Positions 35,154 through 47,150 of a stretch of DNA of 64,000 nucleotides are shown here, one piece after another. The DNA is taken from positions 79,699,299 to 79,763,298 of the forward strand of contig CM047815.1 of assembly GCA_026214975.1 (NCBI GenBank). Reading direction: 5' to 3'. Under the pieces are notes generated by a model. That model saw only the letters and a program-made list of their open reading frames with translations. It searched no databases and was not told the origin of the DNA. This DNA is from Gentiana macrophylla (Eukaryota; Streptophyta; Magnoliopsida; Gentianales; Gentianaceae). The position numbers and the translations under genes are program-made. Each line of letters begins with the position of its first letter. The stretch's first letter is position 1.

Positions 35154-36964
35154 TGTTGGATGTAATATCGTCGGATCAATCATGGATTGACCCGATTACG
35201 CAGCGGAAGGCATAAGATCTAGATCTAAACGAAACAAAGAACATAGTTAAAGATCTAATTCTACAAGGGGGTTTAGGAGCCTACCTTTTTATGGTGCTTA
35301 ACTCCAAGATCAAAAGGCTCCTTGAACACGTGATTGAGCAACCACCGTCTTCCAACGTGTGTCCCAAAGAACACCAAGTGGATGGTGTTTCCCGCCGCGG
35401 ACCTCCTTGATATGCTACCGAATAATCCGAAGATTATTCCAACTCTAAACCCAAAGAAATCGGCCGAAAATTCTAAGCCTTTTCCTTATGATAATGGCGT
35501 GTATGTGATCATCTTCAAATGCTTGGGAGAACTCTCTTTATATAGGAGAGTGAAACTTAGCCTCCAAGGATTAATAATTAATACAAAATCAATTATAATA
35601 ATCCTTTTATTAAAAAGATATATCTAAGATATTCCAAAATAAATAAGGATATATAAAAGATATTCTTTTCCTTAAATTATTTAACACATAAATAATTTAA
35701 TCACATGTCAAATAATTATCCAAGAAAACAAATTCCTTAATAATTAAACAATAAAACCATGCGCCTCTTTTAATCAAATCAAGGTCACGCACCTTTTTAT
35801 TCTTTTTGACCAATTGGGTCAAAATTGGTCAACACACCAATTCGGTCGAAGTCCACGCGAAAAATGTCTTTTCCGTGTATTTAATTATTTAGTCCAACTA
35901 AACAATTAATCCACATATCAAATTAAATAGTCCAATCCACTATTTAATTATAATTGAGAGTGCAACGACGAAACCTATATGCTATATATTAGGAATACGT
36001 CACGGACCATGGACCCATATTCAGAATTTACAATAAATTAGATAAAATTATTCGTCAGACAGAATAATTATATCCAACCTATTAATTCCGAATTACACCA
36101 CCATAAACCCAAAATTGAACTCTATCGAATATAGATAACTTACACTCAATTTATGAAAGTCGAAATCGTCCATCGATATAATCATTACATACGGATAAAT
36201 CCTCCATGATCGCTCACTTTGATTCGGGATATTTCGCAAACCCTTCTCGAAACATATTATCCTTATTTATCATTAACCCCCAGTGATCAATTAGTTCATA
36301 ACCAATATAATATGAATGGGCCCATCGATCGCTTCTAGGGTTAACAAATAAAGGAATCGTCTGTCTACTTTCGGAGGAAGGAATGGATTCCATATTCGTG
36401 ATAACACGGACCACTCACTCATTCCGAATAGAGCCAACGAGAAGTGTTGGACCACATTCGCGAAGTGATCCTTACTAACACATCAAACTCCACCTGGTAC
36501 AGCGGTTGTTCGTGATCACCTCAGATTTGATTAATCCATATATGATCATCTTGTGATTCGATAAGACTTTCGATCACGGAATTATATCGAGAACTCAAAT
36601 CAAATCGGTCCAATTTATATGATTATCATCATATATAAATGCCCCACTAGGTACCTATTACCGATAATCCGGATAAGGCTGTCACACCGTGAAAGTGTTT
36701 CAGGCGCATTAATAGCAAATTAATCTAGAGACCCGTGCTCCGATTAATAAACGCTACGGACTAAGTTAATTTTAAGTATATTTCACAAACTCAATCCTCG
36801 TGTGTATAGCCATACACTGAGTTGTGATTACATAATCAATATACTTAGGGTTTTATGTAGTGTATATATATTGGCAATAAATGCGAATAAATAAGATGAA
36901 ATAAATTCTGTCATTTATTTAAATAAAACAATTACAAATTGTCTTTCGGGCATAAAACCTAACA
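35154..36964 (-). mobile_element. Inverted solo LTR, 1.81 kb
   Basis: On the minus strand it begins TGTTAGGTTTTATGCCCG and ends CGATATTACATCCAACA. It is flanked by perfect GTTAA duplications (35149-35153 and 36965-36969). Its end sequence matches the solo LTR at 37233-44165 better than the host element, so it belongs to a sister subfamily. There is no internal region. Confidence 0.92.
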
Positions 36965-36969
36965 GTTAA

Positions 36970-37232
36970 TGGTAAATAAGGATAAGATATTCTGAGTCGG
37001 GTTTACGGAGACTTCCCACTCAGAATGGATAGTCTATGGAGGGTTAGTCCGTATGTAATGATTATATCAATGGACGCTTATTTACTCATAGGATTGAGTT
37101 TAAGTATATATCTATAATTGGTAGAGTTCAGTTTCGAGTTTATGGTGGCGTAATCCCGAAATTAATAATTTAAGTGTGAATATTCTATTCGATGAATATT
37201 TTACTTAATTTATTGGAGCTACTGGTTATAGG
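36970..37232 (+). repeat. 3' LTR of the large element, piece 2
   Basis: It resumes with TGGTAAATAAGGATAAG and ends at ATAGG (37228-37232), the left duplication of the next insertion. Confidence 0.9.
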
Positions 37233-38540
37233 TGTTAGGTGTAGTGCCCGAAGGACAATTATCTAATTGTTTTTATGACAGAATTAATATTTCATCTTAT
37301 TATATGTATATATGCTTATAATTAAGACACTACTGAAAACCCTAAGTACCTCGTTTATGTAATCACATAACTCAGTGTTTGGCTATACACAAGAGGATTG
37401 AGTTAGTGAGATGTACTTAAAATTAACTTAGTCCGTAGCGTTTATTAATCTGAGTACGGGTCTCAAGATTAATTTGCTAATAATATATGCGCCTATAACA
37501 CTTTAGGTGTGACAGTCTTATCCGGACTGTCGGTAATAGGGTATCTAGTGGGGCATTTATATATGATGATAATCATATAGGGCTGGACCGATTTGATTTG
37601 AGTTCTCGATATAATTCCGTGATCGAGAAGTCTTATCGAATCACAAGATGATCATATATGGATTAATCTCAATCCTGAGGTGATCACAGACGACTGCTTA
37701 GACTAGGGTAGGGTTTGATGTGTTAGTAAGGATCACTTCGTAGTATGTGGTTCAACACTTTTTGTTGGATCTATTTTAGGATGAGTGAGTAGTCTGTGTT
37801 TTCACAGATATGGAATCCATTCCTTCCTCAAGGGAAAGTAGATGCACGATTCCTTTATTTGTTAATCCTAAAGCGATCGATGGATCCAATTCATATTATA
37901 TTAGTTATGAATTAATTGGTCACTAGTGGGTTAATGGTAAATAAGGATAAGATGTTTCGAATAGGGTTTACGGAAATATCCCGATTCGTAATGAGCAGTC
38001 TATGGAGGATTTATCTGTATACAATGATTATATTAGTGGACGCTTTCGACTCAAGTTTGAGTGTAAGTTTATATCTATATTCAGCAGAGTTCAGTTTCAG
38101 GTTTATGGTGGTGTAATCCCGGAATTAATAGGTTGGATATAATTGATCGGTCTGACGAATAATTTTATTCGATTTATTGTAGCTACTGAATATGGGTCCA
38201 TGGTCCCCGACGTGGCTCCTAACATGAATATGTTTTCTCGTCGCTTCACCTCAATTAATATTAAATAGTTGGATTGGACTGTTTAGTAGATATGTGGATT
38301 AATTGTTTAGTTGGACTAGATAATTAAATACTCAGAAAAGAAATTTTTTCATGGACTCGGCCCAATGTGATGGAAATTTCGTGTGGCCCTAATTAACCTA
38401 GGGTTTGGCCGAAATTTAGATTATTTAATATTAAGGAATTAGTTTTCTTTGATAATTATTTAACATGTGACTTATCTTTTATTTGTTAATTGATAATTAA
38501 TAAAATATTAGATAATAATATTATTTATCCTAATTTGTTT

Positions 38541-38543
<3 letters not shown>

Positions 38544-38609
<66 letters not shown>
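38544..38609. repeat. (AT)n microsatellite at the Copia insertion edge
   Basis: About 33 AT units with one C interruption near 38591. The run ends one base before the left Copia LTR. Confidence 0.9.
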
Positions 38610-38610
38610 T

Positions 38611-38991
38611 TGTGGAAATATTACTCAATAGACTCAATTTCATTGAGGTTTTTCAACAGTGCTCAGCAGATTGCCGAGCCTTAGGATTTCGTGCATAATA
38701 TTTTTGTACACTTTATTTAATTATAAAAGACATATTAATTGTGATACATATAAACAATTAATATGTCAAACTCTAGTTTACTTTATGTCATAGACACAAT
38801 TAATATGTCATAGACATAGCTTTTACTTTTACTTTTACTTTTGCATGCTTGCCGCCCACATCTACATACTCAGTGGCCGCAAGCCAAGTGCTAGTCTCTC
38901 TCAATTGTATCTATTTATACACCTCTCATATCAATGAATAAACTAAGTTGAAGTTTACTCTTGTGTTTATCACATTCTCAAACTCTCTTCA
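38611..38991 (+). repeat. 5' LTR of the youngest Copia element
   Basis: 381 bp, and very similar to the 3' copy. Both contain a run of four CTTTTA-like units (at 38819-38845 and 43496-43517). Confidence 0.92.
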
Positions 38992-39043
38992 TGGTATCGT
39001 AGACTTCACCGAGTTCTAAAAATCCAGAAAAACTCGATTCTTT

Positions 39044-42000
39044 TTGAGAAAAATGTCAACATTATCTCGATGTTTCATCTTCTTCAAGAGACTCACAAAT
39101 TGCCTCAAGCAGATCGGGATAATCGAACACTCTTCTTTTACAAATCATAAACTTGATGGTAACAATTACTTGCTATGGTCAAGGTCTATGAAAATGTATA
39201 TCTCCGGCCAGGGCAAGATGGGATATCCATGCAGTTCCAAACCTGCCTCACAAACCGACCCCAAGTTTGAAGCATGGGACACAGAAAATAACCAAGTCAT
39301 GACCATCCTCACGAGGTCTCATGACAAAAGAGATCGAGTGAGAACTTCATGATGTATGACATCGCTAAGGAAATGCAGGACAATGCCGTAGACCTTTACT
39401 CAAAAAGGACAATACATCTCAAGTCCATGAACTCAAGCTCAGATTCAAAATTGCGAGACAAGGATATATGTCGTAACTCAATACTTTAATCAACTATCTA
39501 AGGCATGGCAACACACAGATATGTTGGAAACTCACCCCTGGAATGATGTTAAAGATGTCGCACTCTTTAAAGACATCATCGAGAAGAAGAGAGTATTCAA
39601 ATTCCTTCTCATCGGATGAATCCTACTCTTGATGATGTCGAGGTAGAATTCTTGCTACTAAACCTCTTCCAAATCTCAAATCCATGTTTGCCGAGGTCAA
39701 ACATGAGGAAAGCGAGGAGGAAAGTGATGCCGTTGAACCCCCTGCCGACAACCCCATGAAAGTGCCACCCCGCTAATCGCCGGGAACCTGGCTGAGGCTA
39801 CCGAGGCTTACAGGAAGCCTGGCCGATAAAATCGGGAAGTCGCTCGCGTGACCACCGCAAACGCACTAATCACACCAAGGACACTTCTTTGGAAGCTACA
39901 TGGCAAGCCTAACTCCTCCAAGTCCTCAGGACACCGCCAAGGAAAGTCGAGGCGGAACACATAAGTGAGGAAGAAGATGACAACAAGGTTGAATGCTCGA
40001 CTTGTCGCATTCAAAGCCTTTATAACTCAACAAAAGGAGGTAGTCACTCTACCGACATAGCCTCTCATGCGCCAACATGTAAATTCTACTCATCTATTAG
40101 TAATGAAACTGGATTGTTGACTCTGGCCTCTTCCCATATGATAGTAATAAAATCTCATTACTCAACTTAAGCCATGTCCCCAAATTCACAATATTAAGGC
40201 TGCTTGATGGATCTATCTCTAAGTGCAAAAGGTTTTGGTCGGTGTGACTTACTAATAAGATATGCCTGCAGAATGTCCTATTTGTTCCAAAATTAGATTG
40301 CAATCTCATATCTCACAATAAACTTACTAAAGATTTGAACTCGGATCGTTGTTTTTAATGAGAATCGATGCACATTCCAGATCATTCCTCAAAGCGAGTG
40401 ATTGGGATGCTAAACCTTGCTCAGTTCTGTTTGTGGTCAACCTCTGGCCAAGATGTAAGATCAAGATCGACCGCCTCGTGACTGCACTCAAAACCTAGAC
40501 AATATCATGTTATGGCATTATAGACTAGGACATCCCAGCTTTTAGTTATTTAAAGTCTATAGATCTGAATTGTTTAAAGGTTGTAATTTGAATGATCTTC
40601 AATGTGATATTTGTCGTTTGCTAAACTCACCAAATCTGTGTATGCAAAATTACCTTACTTACCATCCACACCATTCACCTTAATTCACAAAGTGACGTAT
40701 GGGGACCTCAAGAGTAAAAAGCATAACAGAAAGAGGTGGTTTGTTACCTTCATAGATGACCACACCGAACCACTTGGTTATTTTTAATGAAGGATAAGTC
40801 CGAAGTTGGACCCATCTTTCAAGAATTTTACAACATGGTCTCCACTCGGGTTTGACACTAAGATCAAAATCTTGAAGACTCGACAATGCTCTTGAATATT
40901 ATGAGTCTCATCTCAGTAATTTCTTGATGGATAAAGGATTGTCCATATCAAGAGTTGTGTTGAAACCCCTCAAGCAAAATGGGGTTCTTGAGAGAAAGAA
41001 ACAGCATCCGCTTGAAATGGCTAGGTCTATTATGTTTACCACAAATGTTCCAAAATATATGTGGGGTGAAGCCATATTGACTTCCACATACTTAATCAAT
41101 GCAGACTTCCCAAAGCAGGTACTAGGCTTCAAAACTCCTATCAAAACCCTACTGGACACACACTCCCGCCCCATCTTATTTCCCGAGTTACCTCCAAAAA
41201 TCTTTTGGGTGTACTGTGTTTGTCTATATCCATGCCCAACATGTAGCAAACTTGATCCCAAAGCTCACAAGTGCATATTCCTAGGATATGCAAAGGATGA
41301 GAAAGGTTACAAGTGCTACTCTCCTTCAAAAAAGATTTTACAATTCTATGGATGTAAAATTTTTTGAAAGGACTCCTACTACAAACAAGTCCACCGAGGC
41401 GCCATCGATGGAAACTCGATAGAAATTGACCTAAACCCTTTTCAAACAAACTCTTAACCTCAAAGAACCCATCGATCCTCAAGAGATCGAACCCCAGAGT
41501 ACCCTCATCGACTCACAAAGACCCTCATCGATCCTCAAAGAACCAACCGACTCGAGCCTGCTTGACCCTGAGCCAGCCTGACACTCAAAGAACTGCAGAT
41601 CCTCGGCAGATCACATCGACATTGATGATGCATCTATTGCTCTAAGGAAAGGAAAAAGATCATGCACCGATCATTCTATTCATACTTATTTATCTTATGA
41701 TCGCTTGTCTCCTGCCTTTACCATGTTTACACAGGACCTGATTCTCACTCTATCCCTAGAAATATTCGTGAGGCCCTTCAAAATGATAAGTGGAAAATTT
41801 CTTTGTTAAAACCGAGATGAGCTGCTCTCTGGATAATCATACGTGGGACCTCACAACTCTTCCCAAAGGCAAGAAGATGATTAGCTGCAGATGGTTATTC
41901 ACTATTAAATACAATGTCGATGGTACAATTGACAAGTACAAAGCCGACCGGTAGCAAGAGGATTCACTCAAACTTATGGTATTGACTATAAGGAAACTTT

Positions 42001-43250
42001 TGCACCAGTGGCAAAACTCAACACTTGTCGTGGTTCTCGCTCTCTCTCTATTGTCCAACTGGATGGCCTCTACACCAATTGGATATCAAAAATGCTTTTC
42101 TCAATGGTGATCTCACCGAGGAAGTCTATATGAATGTACCTCCCGGTTTTGTCAATCCCAACACTCTCGGGGCAAGGTATGCAAACTCAGGAAATCTCTA
42201 TATGGCTCAAGCAATCCCTCAAGAGCCTGGTTTGGAAAACTCACTACCGTGGTTAAAGTCTTTGGATATCATCAATGCAACTCGATCACACCATGTTTGT
42301 CAAGACAACCAACCGCAGGAGGTCCATTCTAATTGTATATGTGGATGATATCATCTCATCGGGAAGACTCTCATCAAATCCGAACTTGAAGACTCTACCG
42401 GCAAAGGTGTTCCAAGTTAAAGATCCTGGCTACCTCAAGTACTTTCTTGGTATGGAAGTAGCTAGAAACACCAATGGCATTTCGGGCCTCCCAAAGCGAA
42501 GTATGTCCTGGACTCATCAAGGAAGCGGCATCTTTGGGATGCAAACCTCGTCAGATCTCAAAGAGACTTACCATACCTCATCGCATGGTGACATTCTTTG
42601 TCGAGGAAAGAACAATATCAAAGGCTAGTAGGCAAACTCATATACCTTTCACACAAGACTGATATTGCATATGAGGTCGATCTGGTCATCAATTCATGCA
42701 TTGCCCTACTTGAGCAACATTGGGATGCAATGAATAGGATATCGAGGTATTTAAAATCCACTCTGGCCAAGGCCTGCACTTCACCAAGTCTCCCGATAGA
42801 TCAATCAAGGTCTACACCGATGCCGATTTGGCTGGATGTCACATTGACAGGAGGTCTACCATGTGCTATTGCTCATATATATGGGGAACCTGGTTACTTG
42901 GAGGAGCAAGAAACAACCTCTGTGTGTCAAGAAGCGATCGGGTCGAACTAAGGGCACTTGTACTTGGCATTTGTGAAGCTCTATGGCTAAAAAGTCTCGA
43001 TCGAACTTCAAAGAATCAGACAAGAACCTATCACACTCTGTTGTGATAATAATTCAACCTTATGCATGGCGGAAGATCCATCCATCATGATAAAACCAAG
43101 CATGTGGACATTGATGATTACTTTCCGAAGGAGAAGATTGATGCCAAGATTATTCAACTCCAAGATGTTCCTCAGCAGATCGAATCGTCGATATTCTTAC
43201 CAAGGCTATTCCACCTCTTATGTTCAGCAGACTAAGTAGCAAACTTGGCT
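39044..43250 (+). pseudogene. Copia gag-pol, broken into many frames
   Basis: 39044-39352 is gag (KLDGNNYLLWSRSMKMYISG). 40924-41367 is the end of the integrase core (GVLERKKQHPLEMARSIM, then HKCIFLGYAKDEKGYKCY). 42025-42120 is RT ([19 protein letters not shown]). 42275-42470 has the catalytic box YVDDI, followed by LKYFLGMEVAR. 42640-42950 is the RNase H entry. Each lies in a different frame or behind stops, so the copy cannot make an intact polyprotein, although the YVDD residues survive. Confidence 0.88.
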
Positions 43251-43283
43251 GCATCAACATATACAACCCAGTTTGAGGGGGGG

Positions 43284-43668
43284 TGTGGAAATATTACTCA
43301 GCAGACTCACTTCTCATTGAGGTTTTCACAGGTGCTCAAAGCAGATTGTCGAGCCTTAGGATTTCGTGCATAATATTTTTGTACACTTTATTTAATTATA
43401 AAAGACATATTAATTGTGATACATATAAACAATTAATATGTCAAACTCTAGTTTACTTTATGTCATAGACACAATTAATATGTCATAGACATAGCTTTTA
43501 CTTTTACTTTTACTTTTGCATGCTTGCCGCCCACATCTACATACTCAAGTGGCCGCCCAAGCTAGTGCTAGTCTCTCTCAATTGTATCTATTTATACACC
43601 TCTCATATCAATGAATAAACTAAGTTGAAGTTTACTCTTGTGTTTATCACATTCTCAAACTCTCTTCA
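43284..43668 (+). repeat. 3' LTR of the youngest Copia element
   Basis: It is preceded by the purine tract and followed by the ATATT duplication. It differs from the 5' copy by a few substitutions and short indels, for example CTCAGCAGACTCA against CTCAATAGACTCA. Confidence 0.92.
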
Positions 43669-44170
43669 ATATTATATTTATCTTTTGTTTAAAATAAGGA
43701 TTAATCTAATAATTATCTCTTAATTATTAAATCATTGGAGGACAATGATTACTCTCATATATAAAAGAGAGTTCTTCCAAGCCTTATGGACATCACATAT
43801 TTTCGGTTTTTAGGTAGTATTATGGCTTAGATATTTCGGCCAAATACTATGGGTTCGAGTTTTAGAAAACTTCGGGTTTTCTAAGGTAGCATATCGAAGA
43901 GGTCCGGCGGCTTGAAACACCATTCACCTGGTGGTGCTTGGAGACACACGTTGGAAGAATTTGGCTTCTCAACTAGGCTTTCAACTAGCTCGGATTGGAT
44001 TGACCTTGTTCTTGGCGTTTTGCACTATAAAAATGTTGGTAATCTAACCCCCTCGTAGGTTAGATCTATTATTTATGTATTTTGCATTCTTTAGATCTAG
44101 ATCTATACTATTCCGCTGCGTAATCGGGTGGATCTTAGATCCATCCGGCGATATTACATCCCACAATAGG

Positions 44171-44904
44171 TCCATGGTCCCCAACGTGGCTCCTATAATA
44201 CGATTATTTTCTTGTTATTGGGCCTCAGTGATAATTAATTGGCTGAGCCAATTAATTGATATCTGAAAAATATTATTTAGTTAAATTTAAATAATATATT
44301 ACTGTGAAAAGACATTTTTCGTGGGCTCTAAAACCCTAAGGTGTGGCACCTTCCTCTCATAAAATGCAAGAATTGATTTTCTTGTGTGATTAATTATTTA
44401 CTTGGTAAGTAATTAATTAATAAAAGATAATTGATTTGTAATTGATTGATTTATTAATTACAATCTTTTATAAATGAAATTATCTTTTATTGTGATTTAT
44501 TTTTAATTAATTATTTAATTAATTAAAAACTTGGAGGCCAATGATTTACTCTCCTATATAAAGAGAGTTCTTCCAAGACATATGGGAGATGAAATTTTCG
44601 ACATACACACATAAAATACAGAAAAAAAAACTTGTTTCTTGTCTTGGGTTTCTGGTTGAAGAAAAAATTGTAGTTTTTCTTGATGCATATCAAGGAGGTT
44701 TCAATTCCAAGGATCGGTGTCCACCAACCGCCGTTTGGAGAACACGTTGAAAGATTGTGGCTACTCATCCAACTATTGGTAAGTAGATCTCAACCCCCTT
44801 GTAGGAAGTTTAGATCCTTTATTTATGATATGTAGTTTATAGATCGTGATCCATCCGCTGCGCAAAGATCTATTTTGTATAGATCTGAGCTCCTACATCC
44901 TTCA
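44171..44904 (+). repeat. 3' LTR of the large element, piece 3
   Basis: It resumes with TCCATGGTCCCCAACGTGGC, matching 28266 onward in the 5' LTR, and ends CCTTCA before the ATGCC duplication. It contains the TATA box at 44555. Confidence 0.9.
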
Positions 44905-44909
44905 ATGCC

Positions 44910-45538
44910 AAGTGTTTAAAAATCGTCCAAATAGAATTTCGAGCAATTTGATCCATCTGAAAAGAAAAGAAAAAATCCAACTGAAAAATTGATGGTGTTT
45001 GTGATGATTTGTGTCATTATGATGGTCTGCATACCCAAAATGAGTGACATCAAATCAATAACGTAGCTAGGGTTCTTTATGTAGCCGTTCCACGTGGAGA
45101 GAGTTGATTATGGATCCCTGATTTTATGGCCCACGATTGAGGGGAATCGTGCAGCAATTACTGCCCGTTCCCTGATAGGGCGACAAACACGGAGCCATTA
45201 AGAGAGCAATTTCAATCGCAGTGTAAAGTCTTGCGTAATGTATGAATGTCCATTAATGGTGAGCTTATGCCGTATGAGATCGTGTATGCCTCGGACCGAG
45301 GTGGATTATAGTGTTCGGGATAATGTCGCATAAGGTTGGTAGTATGAGGTCACATGTAGACTATTCCGAACTGAAATGAGGCTTGTCGAGGTCGGATGAC
45401 GCAGAGTCCAAAACCATGTTAAGCCCATTTGGCCCAAGTATAGGTCTACTGTATTTGTACTTCGTTTACCAAATCTATTTTTTATTATCACAAACACTCA
45501 TTGACTTATAAAAATTATAATTTTCTCATCATATTCCT
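44910..45538. other. Intergenic, no gene seen
   Basis: Between the large element and a MITE. Only short frames without recognisable similarity. Confidence 0.45.
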
Positions 45539-45892
45539 TAGAGCACTTGCAGTAGAATCTGACAATCTGTAAGAGATAATAAATCTGTATTTTACAGATT
45601 TTAACTTCTCGGATCCATCTAAAATACAGCTGCATCAAAATCTGTTAACATGATCTGTACTATTCAACAAATTATGGACACATTACTCTATATCTACCGC
45701 AATCTGAAAGAATTTACAGATTCAAGTTTTTACTGTTTAAAAAAAAATTGAAATGTATATATGTATATTTCCTTAGAGTGACAAAAAAATTGACAAATAT
45801 TTCATGGTATGGATCTTCTATAAATATTTAGAAGATCCATACAAAGTAATATTTGTCTAATATACATATTTATCACTTTAAAGATAGACAGT

Positions 45893-45966
<74 letters not shown>

Positions 45967-46150
45967 TATGTGTGCGTGTTTGTTTTTCAAACTATATCTT
46001 ATTCTTTATGGTTTGTAGTTATTTTAATGTTGTACAGTAGAGATTCTAATGCAGTTGACCCTGTGTAGATATTCTGTAAAGCAGATAAAAATGGTGTCGT
46101 AGTCTGTGAAGTAGAGAATCTGTTAAGAGACACTAATGCGAGTTCTCTTA
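45539..46150. mobile_element. MITE with 9-bp target duplication (Mutator-like)
   Basis: The ends TAGAGCACTTGCAGTAG and (complement) TAAGAGAACTCGCATTAG are related inverted repeats. The flanks CATATTCCT (45530-45538) and CTTATTCCT (46151-46159) match at 8 of 9 bases. A 9-bp duplication is typical of Mutator-like elements. The interior is non-coding and contains a long (TA)n run. Confidence 0.6.
45896..45963. repeat. (TA)n microsatellite
   Basis: About 33 uninterrupted TA units inside the MITE. Long frames of Ile-Tyr across it are meaningless. Confidence 0.95.
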
Positions 46151-46159
46151 CTTATTCCT

Positions 46160-46599
46160 ACACCACCTCCTCCTACTACCCCCAACTGTCATTTCTACAA
46201 TAGTAAATCTCCCTTAAACAACATCAAAACAACACGCAATATTCCAACAAGATAACAACACAATAATAACTCATCCCTATGTTTACCGCAACTAATTGAA
46301 GCAATAGAAGTAGTAGCTACGTGAACCAGCAGCAATATCCACCACACACTTTTCGAGTAGTTTATTTTTTACGTGCTAAAGTTAGAAAATCTTTCAAAAG
46401 CATGGTTAACCAGACCATTTTATGCAACTGAAGCATAAGTTGTTGGCATAAACTTCATAGAGGCCTAGAGCATAAACTATATTCGCGAGTTTTATGCTTA
46501 TGAGAGTTGTTGTGGTAGTCAACATGGCATGTTTCCATGCATTTCATAAGTTGCTTTTAAAGTACTTTCCTTACTTTATGCCTTTTAAACTGTTTGCAT
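46160..46599. other. Intergenic, no gene seen
   Basis: AT-rich with no coding or repeat signal recognised, leading into the duplicated block. Confidence 0.4.
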
Positions 46600-47150
46600 A
46601 TTGGGTAGAGTAGATTCATGTTATGTCTCATGGAATTTGACAACCATGAATCCCTCTCTTTTTGATCTTTTATTCCTTACTAAGCTAATGCATGAGCTTA
46701 CTCGTACATTTAGAACAATATGGTATGAAAGTTCAAGAAGATTGTGATGACGAACTGGATAGCAAGCTTACGGTGAAGTCATGGAGTTTCTTTATCTTTC
46801 AATTTTTTGTTTCAGCAGTTGTTTTTCCTTGAATAAGGCATGTGTGCCAATTAGTTCTCGTAGTTTTCCTTTCCACGCAAGTTGAGTTGTATTGGATTTA
46901 GTTACTTATTATTCTAGTTATAATAGTGGTGATGTTCATGTGTTTTTGTGGAATACCCTGAGGGTCCGTTCCCGAGTCTCTGTAATTTCCATTTTCATCC
47001 GCGCATTTCTTTATTACTCTAATATTACGTCAGACTTACGTGGATTTTAGGGTTCTCTCTAAAATTCACATGCTGAACGTTCATTTGTCGGATAATGACT
47101 CATAATTCGGAAGCGGGCGGTGGTGGTATTTTTTACATGATGCAATTTTT
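46600..47150 (+). repeat. Diverged duplicated block, copy A
   Basis: Anchors such as GAGCTTACTCG, AGCAAGCTTA..GAAGTCATG, GGCATGTGTGCCAA, TTATTACTCTAATA and TCAGACTTACGT occur in the same order in copy B at 48628-49600. The orientation is the same, and the relation is direct. Confidence 0.6.

Larger units (their letters stand above)
38611..43668 (+). mobile_element. Copia retrotransposon, 5.06 kb, youngest layer of the nest
   Basis: LTRs at 38611-38991 and 43284-43668 start TGTGGAAATATTACTCA and end CTCTCTTCA. Perfect ATATT duplications lie at 38606-38610 and 43669-43673. A primer-site-like TGGTATCGTAGAC follows the 5' LTR at 38992, and a G-rich polypurine tract (TTTGAGGGGGGG) precedes the 3' LTR. 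Gag, integrase, RT and RNase H fragments follow in Copia order on the plus strand, in many broken frames. Confidence 0.93.
37233..44165 (+). mobile_element. Second solo LTR, itself split by a Copia element
   Basis: It starts TGTTAGGTGTAGTGCCCG and ends ATTACATCCCACA. It is flanked by perfect ATAGG duplications (37228-37232 and 44166-44170). Its two halves, 37233-38610 and 43674-44165, add to about 1.87 kb, one LTR length, with no primer site or internal region of its own. The gap is the Copia element at 38611-43668. It is the same subfamily as the inverted solo LTR at 35154-36964. Confidence 0.9.
27301..44904 (+). mobile_element. Large Copia-type LTR retrotransposon hosting three later insertions
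   Basis: The element is bounded by perfect duplications ATGCC (27296-27300 and 44905-44909). It has a 5' LTR 27301-28987, a primer-binding site at 28991, an internal region to 34458, a polypurine tract, and a 3' LTR whose three pieces (34459-35153, 36970-37232, 44171-44904) add up to 1692 bp against 1687 bp for the 5' copy. The insertions at 35154-36964 and 37233-44165 account for the gaps exactly. Without them the element is about 8.85 kb. The internal region has no intact frame. Confidence 0.92.

Noticed and set aside
38490..38684. Frame of repeated Ile-Tyr across the AT run
   Set aside because: It is a translation of a microsatellite and the edge of a Copia LTR, not a gene.
37233..44165. 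A full-length element made of this LTR pair
   Set aside because: The two halves are parts of one LTR, not two LTRs: the left half begins with the LTR start and the right half continues it to the end, and the middle is an unrelated Copia with its own duplication.
45802..45990. Minus-strand frame of repeated Ile-Tyr
   Set aside because: It is a translation of the (TA)n run inside a MITE.
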